Notes: generated by a model not told the origin, from the letters alone. A DNA stretch of 64,000 nucleotides from Oscillospiraceae bacterium (GCA_031266365.1 JAISBE010000003.1:186001-250000); one strand, 5' to 3'. Shown: positions 1-8,567, counted from the stretch's first letter. Translations and numbers: made by a program.

Positions 1-196
1 TCGGTTCTTTTTTAGGCTGTGGTGGTGGCGTTCCAAATGGATTAAAATCACCGCCATATTGGGATGAATAAAAATTATTATTTGTTTCGTTATAATCTTC
101 GGATTTTTTATTTTTAGGCTTGTAAAAATCTCCCCATTTGCGATTAATATTTTCGTCTTCTGGGCGGTCAGGCCCATTTTCATAATTATCGTACAT
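1..196 (-). CDS. N-terminal fragment of a probable HtrA-like protein (partial)
   Basis: The reading frame starts at the ATG complementary to 194-196, after an AGGAGG site, and is open to the window edge. The 65 visible residues are very hydrophilic (Asn, Asp, Glu, Lys, Pro) and end in a Pro-rich stretch, with no signal peptide or membrane segment yet. It is the third gene of an operon behind a PhoB/PhoR-type pair, only 27 bases from the kinase stop codon. In Clostridia that position is often held by a membrane-anchored HtrA/DegP-type serine protease with a disordered N-terminus. The catalytic domain lies outside the window, so the product name is inference from context. Confidence 0.45.
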   Translation of the reverse strand, partial: MYDNYENGPDRPEDENINRKWGDFYKPKNKKSEDYNETNNNFYSSQYGGDFNPFGTPPPQPKKEP

Positions 197-223
197 AATG
201 TTTTCCTCCTAAATAAAGTTATT

Positions 224-1681
224 TTAAATTAATTTACTATTTATAGGTACCCAAAATATAAATTCACAGTATTCACCTTCAATACTCTTAACTATAATAT
301 CGCCGCCGTGAAGTTTGATAATAGTTTTGACTATATAAAGACCTAATCCCATGCCGTTTTTATCTTGGCTTCTTGATTTATCGGTTTTATAAAATCTATC
401 GAATACAAACCCGATTTCAGATTTAGGTATACCTTGACCTGTGTTTTTTATGCCAACTACGACTCTATCATAAAATTTTTCGATATGAAATGAAATTTTT
501 CCTTCAAAATTTACAAATTTTACAGCATTTTCAATAAGATTATAAATTACCTGATGTATAAGATCAGAATCACCTTCAACGACAATACTGTCCGTGTTTT
601 CAAGCCCCTTTATTGTTATATACTTTTTTTCTATCTGCTTTTCGAAGGTCAATAGTATGGAAAATATAGTCTGTTTTAAGAAAAATATTTTTTTGTTTAA
701 CTTTAATTTTCCACTGTCTATTCTGGATAAGTTTAGCATTGAGCGGACCAACCTAGAAAGCCTTTTTATTTCTTCAGAAACTATTTTGAGGTAATCGTTT
801 TGCTTATCGTTTGGGATTGTGCCGTCTAAAATTCCATCAACAAAACCGGAGATAGTCGTCATGGGAGTTTTCAATTCATGAGATACATTTGCCACGAAGC
901 TTCGGCGAATATTTTCCGAAATAGATAAGGATTCTGCCATATTGTTAAACGCGATAGCCAATTGGCCGATTTCGTCTTCACGGCCCGCTGGGACTCTATC
1001 TGAGAAATCTTCATCTCCAAACCGCTTGGCAACAATTGCCATTTCTCTCAAGGGTTTTACCATTTTGTATGAAACTCCGCCGATAGCGAGAAAAGATATC
1101 ATAAGTGCTGCCAAAAAGGCAATTGCAAATATTTTTAGAATGTCTTCTCTAAATTTAGTAATATATTTTTGATCAGAAACGGTAAAAACAGCACCTATGG
1201 GCCCTTCGAGTAACCTCACTGTGATAGGAATTCCAACGGCATAACGGTCTTGCTCGTAGATTCCTTCGAAATCGCTATTACCTATATATCTTCCGTTGAT
1301 AGCAATTTTCATAATTTCTTTGGGAACTTTTGTCTTTTTAAATTTTTCATTATTTTCTGGGTAAAATATTATATTTCCTTCTTTGTCGGCGACGAAAATA
1401 TCAGCATCTATATTGGTAGAAAACGAGCGGATAAAGTTATTTACTAAATTTAAATCTCTGTTTAAAATATGAACCTGACCTTCTGAAAATATAATGATGT
1501 TATTTTCTTCCATTAAAGAAGTGACATTTTCGGCATTTTGGGTCAAAAGTTTATGCTTTTCTTCTTCTAAATGCCTTGAAATAAATATCAAGAGCATTGT
1601 TCCAAGTACGAAAAAACTCAATAGCACGGTCGATAGAGTGATAAAAAGGTATTTTTTAAATAAAGTTTTTCTTAGGATCAT
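224..1681 (-). CDS. Two-component sensor histidine kinase (PhoR/WalK type)
   Basis: This 485-residue membrane sensor kinase has a first transmembrane helix near residues 12-34, an extracytoplasmic sensor region, a second helix near 185-207 and a HAMP segment. The dimerisation box carries the phospho-acceptor His268 in SHELKTP, and the ATPase domain shows the N box (NLIENAVKF) and G boxes (GQGIP, GMGLGLYIV). It should autophosphorylate and pass the phosphate to the response regulator encoded two bases upstream. The signal sensed cannot be read from the sequence. The same transcript probably also encodes the HtrA-like protein downstream, which would suggest envelope stress, but that is inference. 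Confidence 0.95.
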   Translation of the reverse strand: MILRKTLFKKYLFITLSTVLLSFFVLGTMLLIFISRHLEEEKHKLLTQNAENVTSLMEENNIIIFSEGQVHILNRDLNLVNNFIRSFSTNIDADIFVADKEGNIIFYPENNEKFKKTKVPKEIMKIAINGRYIGNSDFEGIYEQDRYAVGIPITVRLLEGPIGAVFTVSDQKYITKFREDILKIFAIAFLAALMISFLAIGGVSYKMVKPLREMAIVAKRFGDEDFSDRVPAGREDEIGQLAIAFNNMAESLSISENIRRSFVANVSHELKTPMTTISGFVDGILDGTIPNDKQNDYLKIVSEEIKRLSRLVRSMLNLSRIDSGKLKLNKKIFFLKQTIFSILLTFEKQIEKKYITIKGLENTDSIVVEGDSDLIHQVIYNLIENAVKFVNFEGKISFHIEKFYDRVVVGIKNTGQGIPKSEIGFVFDRFYKTDKSRSQDKNGMGLGLYIVKTIIKLHGGDIIVKSIEGEYCEFIFWVPINSKLI

Positions 1682-1683
1682 GG

Positions 1684-2370
1684 TTATTCTTTGACCTCAA
1701 ATTTATAACCCACGCCCCAAACAGTTTTAAGCGTCCATTTTTCGGAAGCATCATCGAGTTTTTTTCGTATCCGTTTGATATGGACATCAACCGTGCGAGA
1801 ATCGCCGTAATAGTCAAAGCCCCAAACTTCGTCAAGAAGCTGATCTCTGGTGAAAACGGTGTTGGGATTTGACGCAAGGTGGTATATGAGCTCCATTTCT
1901 TTTGGAGGAGCATCAACTTTTTTGCCGTTTACGCGCAATTCAAATGTTGTGAGATTTACGGAAAGCCCCTCAAAATCCACTTTTCTAATATTCTCTACGG
2001 GCGCTTTGCCTTTTCTTCTCAAAACTGCTTTAACCCTTGCCATTAATTCTTTGGCTTCAAATGGTTTGGAAATGTAGTCATCTGCTCCGATATCTAAGCC
2101 CAAAACTTTATCTGATACTTCACCTTTAGCTGTTAGCATAATTATTGGAGTATTTGATTTTTTACGAATCTCGCGGCAAACTTGCCAGCCATCCAGTAAT
2201 GGCAACATTATATCCAATATTACGAGATCTGGGTTTTCGGACTCAAATAAGCTGAGTGCTTCTTTACCATTATTTGCAATGGTGGCGGAAAAATATTCTT
2301 TTTCCAAATAGAGCCGCAGTAGTTCGCATATGTTTGAATCGTCATCGACAACCAAAATTTTAATGCTCAC
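1684..2370 (-). CDS. OmpR/PhoB-family response regulator
   Basis: The 228-residue protein has an N-terminal receiver domain with the acidic pocket at D9-D11, the phosphorylated Asp53 (LVILDIMLPL) and the conserved Thr and Lys near MLTAKGE. The C-terminal half is a winged-helix DNA-binding domain of OmpR type (TRDQLLDEVWG, RTVDVHIKRIRKKL). Translation starts at a GTG (2368-2370) placed eight bases after AGGAGG. It is the first gene of the operon with the sensor kinase, separated by two bases, and regulates transcription upon phosphorylation. Its targets are unknown. Confidence 0.96.
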   Translation of the reverse strand: MSIKILVVDDDSNICELLRLYLEKEYFSATIANNGKEALSLFESENPDLVILDIMLPLLDGWQVCREIRKKSNTPIIMLTAKGEVSDKVLGLDIGADDYISKPFEAKELMARVKAVLRRKGKAPVENIRKVDFEGLSVNLTTFELRVNGKKVDAPPKEMELIYHLASNPNTVFTRDQLLDEVWGFDYYGDSRTVDVHIKRIRKKLDDASEKWTLKTVWGVGYKFEVKE

Positions 2371-2472
2371 GTGCTTTTCCTCCTTTTTTCAAAAGGTACA
2401 TTAATTTTAAATGAAGCACTTTTGAGAAAACTCCCTCTCATGAGAAATATACCGTCTTAAGACTATGTTTTT

Positions 2473-2501
2473 ATTATAAACTATAAATGTATTTAAGTCA
2501 T
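2473..2501 (-). promoter_or_regulatory. Predicted sigma-A promoter of the two-component operon
   Basis: On the minus strand a TATAAT box (2473-2478) lies 17 bases from an ATGACT box (2496-2501), about 100 bases upstream of the GTG start of the response regulator. The -35 box is imperfect. Nothing else recognisable is seen between the start codon and position 2740. Confidence 0.45.
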
Positions 2502-2744
2502 GAATTTTATATAAAAAATATATAAACATTATGAAAACATATTATGAATTTTTTGTTAAGTTGAGTTGCTGAAATATGTTAATTTTTATTGTCTGTGTGA
2601 GAGAAATGGGGTGCTGGCGGAAAATTAGGCACGTCTGAATTTTTAATTTAAGGAAAGAGCCATATTTTAAATTATCGTAAAGTATGATTATTTAATAAAA
2701 AGCGGCTTTTGTTAGCAATTTTTTGAATTTTAAAATGCAATTAT

Positions 2745-2901
2745 AGTAAAAACAGCCACAATCGACGACAGTTGTGGCCGTTATTAAAAATCAATAATAT
2801 CTAAAGAGAGTGTTTTTATCAGCTTAAACGCTGATATTATAGAAAAACTGAGTTTTTTAATAGGAAGCGAGCAGTACTTTAAATTCTATTTTCATCTCTT
2901 A
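2745..2901 (-). ncRNA. Orphan small RNA candidate of about 155 nt
   Basis: A strong promoter (2908-2936) and a rho-independent terminator (2748-2780) bracket about 155 bases with no credible gene. The predicted RNA contains a perfect internal hairpin (ATCAGC/GCTGAT at 2819-2836) and ends in a 9-bp stem followed by five U. A 12-codon frame starting MKIEFK is present but has only a weak ribosome site. It could be a free regulatory RNA, or a leader/attenuator of the two-component operon whose coding region begins 375 bases downstream. The rest of 2930-3090 is AT-rich and holds only the upstream region of the next gene. Confidence 0.55.
2748..2780 (-). terminator. Rho-independent terminator of the orphan RNA
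   Basis: The arms CAGCCACAA (2753-2761) and TTGTGGCCG (2772-2780) pair with one G-U-type mismatch. On the minus strand they are followed directly by TTTTT (2748-2752). Confidence 0.7.
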
Positions 2902-2907
2902 TTTTTA

Positions 2908-2936
2908 ATTATATCACCCACACTAGTTTGAGTCAA
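2908..2936 (-). promoter_or_regulatory. Strong sigma-A promoter with extended -10
   Basis: The minus strand reads TTGACT (2931-2936), exactly 17 bases, then TATAAT (2908-2913) preceded by TGA, an extended -10. It is among the best promoters in the window and drives no visible protein gene. Confidence 0.75.
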
Positions 2937-3090
2937 GTTTTGTTATAAATTAGAAGCAAGCTACCGGGATTTCTCTAGAATATTTAAAAAAATTGCACAA
3001 TTTTCTAAAAAAACATCAACATTATATTCAAATTATATATACTAAGAATATAAGCTATATATTTAATAAAAATCGAAAGGAATGAGGATT

Positions 3091-3423
3091 ATGGCTAAGA
3101 AAATGCAATCATTGGACGACAAAGATTTAAGGGGCTCGAGTGGCGGTGCTGTCGAGTACCAAGGAGCGATTGGTACCCCAGAGGACATGGCACAATTCAA
3201 GGTTACGCTTGACCAGCTAATGCAACGACAGGTCCAAACAGCAAGCTCGGGAAACGGATTAGCAGCCGCTATAGGAGCGGCCGGCAAAACGGCTGCTGAT
3301 ATTGCTGCGGCCAGTAAAGCACAATACACCGCCGCAGGCTACTCTGTCCCAGATACCGACTCAGGACCGCTAATCACCGACGCTGACCTTACCGCTGCGA
3401 TATCTAAACTAAGACCAATATGA
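3091..3423 (+). CDS. Double-glycine leader peptide, putative C39-exported precursor
   Basis: A 110-residue protein with an N-terminal leader of bacteriocin type: Leu at -12, Asp at -8, Leu at -7 and the Gly18-Gly19 cleavage pair. The predicted mature part is about 91 residues, rich in Ala and Gly, with an AAAIGAAG-like stretch. I prefer the ATG at 3091 to the one at 3082 because AAAGG (3076-3080) is one base from the latter but correctly spaced for the former. The resulting MAKK start matches the peptide at 15044-15349. The family logic predicts cleavage and export by a peptidase-containing ABC transporter, none of which is in the window. The function of the mature peptide is unknown. Confidence 0.75.
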   Translation: MAKKMQSLDDKDLRGSSGGAVEYQGAIGTPEDMAQFKVTLDQLMQRQVQTASSGNGLAAAIGAAGKTAADIAAASKAQYTAAGYSVPDTDSGPLITDADLTAAISKLRPI

Positions 3424-3484
3424 TAACCAGCGTCACGTAGACAGACAGCGAGACTGAAAACCATACTAATGCAAAGTACGAAGA

Positions 3485-3508
3485 GAAGTCCGTATTTATA
3501 CGGACTTC
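3485..3508 (+). terminator. Hairpin downstream of the double-glycine peptide gene
   Basis: A perfect 10-bp inverted repeat GAAGTCCGTA/TACGGACTTC with a 4-base loop lies 60 bases after the stop codon and is followed by TTAAAATT. The tail is poor in U. It sits between convergent genes and may act in both directions. Confidence 0.5.
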
Positions 3509-3556
3509 TTAAAATTACAACTCGGTACCACATGTAATCTAGCATCGGAAAGCACC

Positions 3557-4708
3557 TTATTCACAAGAGAAACAGCTGCCGAAGTGATCAAAAGTGCTTT
3601 GAAAGTCACCGAGTGAGACACTGTCACCATCATCATTTGGTATACCATCTTCAGGGCGAACTGGGCGCACTATACGTGGGATTACGCGCTGTTCGTGCTG
3701 TGTTGGTAGACCGGTCGCAGGGTCAGTATACCGCGCGTGAATCCATAAAATCGATAGATTATTGATACAATCGGCCGAATTGACTGCAACTAGAATCGGC
3801 TGCTGCAACAACGGAGTACGGCCTTTAGCTCCACGTGGATTTATAGGTTTACATGTCAGACTGTCATACTGGCCTTTATGGAACCAACTCGCACCGGATA
3901 TATCTGGCTGCCATATAGCTAAACGAGGGTCCTTCGGTAACCGGAATCCAACTGGACACAATTCGGCTTTGTAACAACACGGGACAGGTTTGTAATCGGT
4001 GGTTAACAGATCCCATGACAATACTACATCCTTCCAGGATGCACACTGTGGGAAAATAACAGAGAACTCAAGGATGATGTCAGGCCTATCCGGAAAACTG
4101 ACGCACGGTGAACTGGGCGCCGAGGACATTGCTAACATGTCTTCGAGAACAGTTCCTACATCAATTCCACGCCTTAACTCGAACGCGCTCCTTTTATGAG
4201 ACACAAGGCGTTTACCGTCGGGGTCAAAACTACGCAGATCAACCGAAAAATTAACCGGCTTATCCTGAAGTTTAAAGGTGATGGAGCTGGCTATGCGAAT
4301 ACCGCCATGCGGGACGCTGCCAGTTACACAGTCGCCTATAGTGCACAATCTAGGCACGGTCGCGTCGTCAATGCGTGTTTTTGCCGAATTATTGCAGTAC
4401 GGACGGTTCAATGGGACCTCCGCGTAGTGGACACATGTTAAAGGGAAGTTATTCCCTTGAGTGAGGTTGAGACCTGTTCCTGGTATATTTAGCGGTGGTG
4501 GAGGGTCCTTGGTCAACATAAATGTAACGACAACAGGGCCAGGTGTACGAACTAAATTAAAACACGATAAACCAACTACATCATCATCTAGCCATTCAAC
4601 GCAAGCATTCGTTGAGGGCGGATCGACCGCATTGACCGATGCGTTACCTCCGGATTGCCAACCTACGACTAGACCTAAAACTGTTAACAAAGAAACTAAT
4701 TTTTTCAT
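3557..4708 (-). CDS. Cys-rich secreted protein of unknown function
   Basis: The 383-residue product begins with a typical signal peptide (MKKLVSLLTVLGLVVGW, cleavage predicted near residues 23-28). The mature part carries many cysteines, including paired ones in PVPCCYKAELCP and FGSCFSCE at the C-terminus, suggesting disulfides outside the cell. I recognise no catalytic domain. Base composition is clearly richer in G+C than nearby housekeeping genes. It has a good ribosome site (AAAGGAAG) and its own promoter (4775-4803). It belongs by signal peptide and context to the exported protein set of this strain. Confidence 0.75.
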   Translation of the reverse strand: MKKLVSLLTVLGLVVGWQSGGNASVNAVDPPSTNACVEWLDDDVVGLSCFNLVRTPGPVVVTFMLTKDPPPPLNIPGTGLNLTQGNNFPLTCVHYAEVPLNRPYCNNSAKTRIDDATVPRLCTIGDCVTGSVPHGGIRIASSITFKLQDKPVNFSVDLRSFDPDGKRLVSHKRSAFELRRGIDVGTVLEDMLAMSSAPSSPCVSFPDRPDIILEFSVIFPQCASWKDVVLSWDLLTTDYKPVPCCYKAELCPVGFRLPKDPRLAIWQPDISGASWFHKGQYDSLTCKPINPRGAKGRTPLLQQPILVAVNSADCINNLSILWIHARYTDPATGLPTQHEQRVIPRIVRPVRPEDGIPNDDGDSVSLGDFQSTFDHFGSCFSCE

Positions 4709-4774
4709 AAGGACTTCCTTTCGTTTTTTAAATGTAGATTTCTATTTTTCTCATATAACTAATAGAATAATATT

Positions 4775-4803
4775 ATTTTATCATATAATTAATATGAAGT
4801 CAA
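4775..4803 (-). promoter_or_regulatory. Promoter of the Cys-rich secreted protein gene
   Basis: The minus strand reads TTGACT (4798-4803), 17 bases, then TAAAAT (4775-4780) with an extended TGA. The -35 box and the first spacer bases (TTGACTTCAT) are identical to those of the promoter at 5470-5498. Confidence 0.7.
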
Positions 4804-4932
4804 TATTTATATGCTAAAAACTTTTACAAAAATCATTTGAGATATAAGTTTTATTTTTGTAGTATTTAAACATTATTAAACTTAATAAATTATTCATATC
4901 TTGTTAGTATATAAAGTTTTTCTTGCTAATGA

Positions 4933-5373
4933 TTAAGATAATGGCACTGTAAATGTGGTGAGGTATTTTTCTTGCATCCGGTATCGCTCCCATGTATCGG
5001 CAGTATCGCTAACATAGCAAAAAATATGCCATTGTAATAGATATTTTCCAGGATCAAGACCTTCAACGAAAACTTGCATATTGAGTTGATAGTCAGCCAG
5101 CCACTGCGTCGACGCACCATCCAAGCGCGGCCATTTCACATTAATTGGACTGTCTATATAGATGCCATCGGGGGCTAATGATATCACCGCGCAGTTAATC
5201 TGAGGTATGCTGTGGTTACTGGAGGCTATAAGTTTTTCAAGGATATTGCTGTCTTTTGGCAGTTGCAAGGTGACAGCAGTGCCACTTGGATTAGCTCTAA
5301 CAGATAGCTGGCCAGAGGTATATGCAGTAAAGAAAAGAGCAGCTCCAGTTAATAAAGTGAGAAATTTTTTAAT
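4933..5373 (-). CDS. Secreted protein with an apparent ATT start codon
   Basis: An in-frame ATG exists only well inside the gene (5268), after the signal peptide. Extending upstream gives KKFLTLLTGAALFF and a classic signal peptide, nearly identical to that of the neighbouring gene at 5529-5985, where the equivalent codon is ATG. Here it is ATT (5371-5373), eight bases from AAGGAAG. The full protein would be 146 residues with a C-terminal GLDPGKYLLQW region. Either ATT is used for initiation, as known for infC, or start loss has begun to inactivate the gene. The function is unknown. Confidence 0.6.
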   Translation of the reverse strand: MKKFLTLLTGAALFFTAYTSGQLSVRANPSGTAVTLQLPKDSNILEKLIASSNHSIPQINCAVISLAPDGIYIDSPINVKWPRLDGASTQWLADYQLNMQVFVEGLDPGKYLLQWHIFCYVSDTADTWERYRMQEKYLTTFTVPLS

Positions 5374-5469
5374 GTGATATAACTTCCTTTCATCATAAAA
5401 ATTAGCTTTAATTTGTGCGGTTGAATTGTTGAAAGACGTCGTATATAATTTACCGCGTGCTTAAAAGAT

Positions 5470-5498
5470 ATTTTATCGTATTTTTATGATGAAGTCAA
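5470..5498 (-). promoter_or_regulatory. Promoter of the ATT-start secreted protein gene
   Basis: TTGACT (5493-5498), 17-base spacer, TAAAAT (5470-5475), about 100 bases upstream of the start. The intact promoter and ribosome site argue that the gene is still expressed. Confidence 0.7.
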
Positions 5499-5528
5499 GC
5501 AAGGTTTGCAGCAGTAATTTAACAACAG

Positions 5529-5985
5529 TTAATAGCTGCTGGTGGCATAGAAAGTAGTGCGGATTGGATCAGTCACATCACCATTAACCCAGCCGTCATT
5601 TTCAATTTTGTGAAGTTTTGAGCAAAGAATATAAGCCTGGTGGTAATCCGTGAATGAAAAAGGATATATCGTATAGTTTTTCAGCAGGGACTAGATATAT
5701 ATTTTGATTGACCAATTGCACTGGAATATCTGGTGTTATCTCGGCAGGTATTGCATTGGCTGCTGTTTCGTTTGCTGTGGGAGGTGGCAAGTTTGGAAAG
5801 ATCATAACCTCAACACCAACAATTTTACCGGGCGGAGAAAAGTTTTTTGGGAGGATGAGTCGCACTGCTGCACTTGAGTTGTTACAAGCATCGCTATAAT
5901 TGTTAGCGATAACAGGTGCAAAGTTTGCCATCAGCGTGGAAAAAAAGAGAGCGGCTCCGGTTGATAAAGTCAGAAATTTTTTCAT
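5529..5985 (-). pseudogene. Frameshifted secreted protein, paralogue of 4933-5373
   Basis: The gene starts at ATG (5985) after AAGGAAGG and encodes a signal peptide (MKKFLTLSTGAALFFSTLMA) and a body with GLPPGLYSLL, which matches GLDPGKYLLQW of the neighbour. The frame then hits a stop near 5602. Removing one base from the AAAA run (5616-5619, minus strand) restores a further 28 codons ending RTTFYATSSY at a TAA at 5529-5531, which resembles the LTTFTVPLS end of the paralogue. The truncated form would be 127 residues. A sequencing error or slippage cannot be excluded. Confidence 0.6.
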
Positions 5986-6103
5986 ATTGATACCTTCCTT
6001 TCATAGTTATTCTAGTATAAAAATTGAGTAATTTAGTTCTTTAAATACAGTATTAAAAAATAATTTTAATAAAATTTGATTGATATTTACATAGTTAATA
6101 ATT

Positions 6104-6160
6104 TATAATTTAACGATAGCAGATGCTTTCATATTGCTGTGGAAAGGAGCAATATTTATT
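6104..6160 (+). other. Possible very short transcript: promoter and terminator-like hairpin
   Basis: TTGATA (6080-6085), 18 bases and TATAAT (6104-6109) are followed by a perfect 7-bp hairpin TATTGCT/AGCAATA with a TTTATTTTTAT tail (about 6132-6160). No gene lies between. This could be an under-50-nt RNA or chance in AT-rich sequence. Otherwise 5986-6297 holds only the promoter of the next gene. Confidence 0.25.
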
Positions 6161-6195
6161 TTTATACTAAAGTTAAATACGGCAGCTGAATTCTA

Positions 6196-6224
6196 TTGAA
6201 CGCTTGTATTCTATGTGCTATACT
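6196..6224 (+). promoter_or_regulatory. Promoter of the Na/Pi cotransporter gene
   Basis: TTGAAC (6196-6201), 17-base spacer, TATACT (6219-6224), about 70 bases before the ATG. Confidence 0.6.
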
Positions 6225-6297
6225 AAACTCGGTATAAAATTGAAGATAAAAGTGTTTATTGAAAGCGCTGCAAGGGGGCGCATTTGGAGGAGCACAC

Positions 6298-7968
6298 ATG
6301 AGTTCTTGTAACACTGTTCACAGTAATATTGCGCTAATGCTGGGTGGATTAGGGCTGTTTTTATTTGGTATGAAAATAATGGGCGATGGGTTGGAAGTGG
6401 CTGCTGGTTCGAAACTTAAAGTTTTAATAGAAAAACTCACAAAGAATAAGTATATGGGTGCAGTTGTGGGTTTAATCGTCACTGCAGTTATACATAGTTC
6501 TGCGGCGACCACGGTAATGGTTGTGGGTTTTGTGAATACGGGATTTATGAATTTAACTCAAGCAGCTGGCATCATAATGGGCGCCAATATAGGCACCGCT
6601 ATTGCAGGTTTGATGCTTGCTATCCCTTTTGAGGAACTCGCTCCGCTAATTATCTTTTTGGGTGTGACTATACTATACTTTCTAAAAAAGAATAGTCATC
6701 GAAATATAGGGCAAATTTTGGCAGGTTTTGGCATGCTTTTTTGGGGTATGCATCTCATGACAGATGCCATGCAAATTTTAAGTGAATTAGAGGGCTTTAA
6801 ACAAATAATGGGTCTTTTAATGAATCCTTTATTTGGATTTTTGGCAGGTATTATTGTTACGGCGATAATTCACAGTTCTTCCGCTATTGTTGGTGTTTTG
6901 CTTTCTATGGGTGGGGCGGGAATTGCTTTAGAGAATGTCATTTTTATTATTTACGGGCAAAATATAGGAACTTGTATAACAGCGCTCATGGCTTCGATAG
7001 GGACAACAAAAACAGCAAGACGCGCAGCGTTAATTCATTTGCTTTTTAATATGATCGGAGCATTAATTTTTGCTGTTATCACACTGGTTTTTCCATTTAC
7101 ACATTGGATAAAAATGCTTATCGCAGGAACGGCCGCCACACAAATTCCTTTTGTGCACGTATTTTTTAATTTAGCTACCACTGCGATTTTATTGCCGTTT
7201 AGCAATCTTTTAATAAAAGTGTCTTGTAAATTAGTTCCAGGTGAGGATGAAGTACAGGAAGATTTAAGGCTTATTTATTTAGATAATCGCATTCTAAATA
7301 CTCCTTCAATCGCGGTTTCGCAAGTGTTGAAAGAGGTGGAAAGAATGGCAGATTTGGCTAAATGCAATTTTAAATATGCTATGCAGTCATTTTTGGAAAA
7401 TAGTCAAAAAAGGGTGGATAAAGTTTATAAAAATGAAAAAATTATTAATTTTCTTAATAGAAGCATCACGGAGTATCTTGTGAAGATAAACGGTTTAGAC
7501 ATAAACGATGCAGATAAGAGGCTTGTTGGCTCGCTGTTTCGTGCGATAAACGATATCGAAAGAGTAGGGGATTATTGTGAAAATATCTGTGAACTTTCAG
7601 AAATTCTAATAGCCGGACGCGCAAATTTAAGTGAAACAGCTCTCGAAGAAATAGAAAGCATGAGAATCATGGTGGAATCTATTTTAAATGAAGCTGTTTT
7701 TATTTTTTGTACAGACAACCAAGAGCAGGATATTATCGATATAGTAGATAAAACCGAGGATGAGATAGATGATAAAACCGAGGAATTTAAGGAGAATCAT
7801 ATAGATCGCTTAAATAAGGGGGAATGTAGCCCCATTGCTGGAACAATCTTCATGGATATTCTTACCAGTTTAGAACGCATTGCAGACCATGCAACCAATA
7901 TAGCCTTTTCTAATAGGCAGAGGCATATGAAAATGCTCAAAAAAAGTGACATTAAATTGCCAGTATAA
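6298..7968 (+). CDS. Na+/phosphate symporter family protein with PhoU-like tail
   Basis: The product of 556 residues couples sodium entry to phosphate movement across the membrane. It contains two inverted Na_Pi_cotrans repeats, each with the family signature (VTAVIHSSAATTVMVVG and VTAIIHSSSAIVGVL) followed by GANIGT or GQNIGT. The C-terminal 220 residues are hydrophilic and helical and resemble a PhoU domain, as in the NptA/YjbB group. I chose ATG 6298 because GGAGGAG stands seven bases upstream; the TTG at 6259 has no ribosome site. The gene appears to be transcribed alone from the promoter at 6196-6224. Confidence 0.9.
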   Translation: MSSCNTVHSNIALMLGGLGLFLFGMKIMGDGLEVAAGSKLKVLIEKLTKNKYMGAVVGLIVTAVIHSSAATTVMVVGFVNTGFMNLTQAAGIIMGANIGTAIAGLMLAIPFEELAPLIIFLGVTILYFLKKNSHRNIGQILAGFGMLFWGMHLMTDAMQILSELEGFKQIMGLLMNPLFGFLAGIIVTAIIHSSSAIVGVLLSMGGAGIALENVIFIIYGQNIGTCITALMASIGTTKTARRAALIHLLFNMIGALIFAVITLVFPFTHWIKMLIAGTAATQIPFVHVFFNLATTAILLPFSNLLIKVSCKLVPGEDEVQEDLRLIYLDNRILNTPSIAVSQVLKEVERMADLAKCNFKYAMQSFLENSQKRVDKVYKNEKIINFLNRSITEYLVKINGLDINDADKRLVGSLFRAINDIERVGDYCENICELSEILIAGRANLSETALEEIESMRIMVESILNEAVFIFCTDNQEQDIIDIVDKTEDEIDDKTEEFKENHIDRLNKGECSPIAGTIFMDILTSLERIADHATNIAFSNRQRHMKMLKKSDIKLPV

Positions 7969-8019
7969 TCGCTTTTTATATTTAATCTAGACTTAGTTTT
8001 ACAAATAGGGGATAATTAT

Positions 8020-8508
8020 ATGAAGTTTTATATAAGAAGAGAAAATGAAGATTATTTGAGTAGATTTTTTATTCTCGATGATTTAGGAAAAGAAAAATAC
8101 AAAGTTAAAGGGCTGAACGTAAAGCTCGGCGAGCAGTTTGCCATTATGGATAATAATATAAAATTAGCATCTATTCGCAAATTGTCATTTCCGTTTATCG
8201 GCATTTACCATATTTCTCATGCTAAGAAAGAGATAGGCTTAATGGAAAATCGTATTTGTGCGACGAATCCTTCTTATCATATAATAGGTATAAATTGGAC
8301 TTTAAAAAACGGCACTAGTCCTTATTCATTTTCCCTGTTGGCTGGAAATGGGGATATCATTATGAAACAGTCAAAAGTTTGGGGAATTTTTGGCGAAAGC
8401 TATGAATTGGAAATTTTTATCGAAAAATTTGAGATAAAGTGCTTGTGTATAGCCATTTGTGTGGATAGTTTGTTAATATGTGAAAGAAAATTGCCAGCAT
8501 TAAATTAA
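8020..8508 (+). CDS. LURP-one-related (tubby-like) family protein
   Basis: This 162-residue cytoplasmic protein has the pattern of the LURP-one-related/YxjI family: an N-terminal MKFYIRR start, alternating beta-strand motifs (FFILDDLGKEKYKVKG, KLASIRKL) and a central helix region, folding as a tubby-like beta barrel. In bacteria the function is not established; phospholipid binding is known for tubby domains in general. It follows the phosphate symporter by 52 bases and could be cotranscribed. Length matches the family. Confidence 0.75.
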   Translation: MKFYIRRENEDYLSRFFILDDLGKEKYKVKGLNVKLGEQFAIMDNNIKLASIRKLSFPFIGIYHISHAKKEIGLMENRICATNPSYHIIGINWTLKNGTSPYSFSLLAGNGDIIMKQSKVWGIFGESYELEIFIEKFEIKCLCIAICVDSLLICERKLPALN

Positions 8509-8567
8509 GTATTAGCGAATATATTTAGTTAAAACCTTATTGAATTGATATATTATTCTTATATAAC

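Noticed and set aside
2819..2880. 12-codon frame MKIEFK... within the orphan RNA as a leader peptide
   Set aside because: The ribosome site is weak and the frame has no run of identical codons expected of an attenuator. I kept the RNA and not the peptide.
3063..3545. Minus-strand frames opposite the first double-glycine peptide gene
   Set aside because: The plus-strand gene has a good ribosome site and leader consensus. The opposite frames have neither.
6259..6297. Upstream TTG start for the Na/Pi cotransporter
   Set aside because: It lies before the strong GGAGGAG site; the 13 extra codons have no ribosome site and are not membrane-like.
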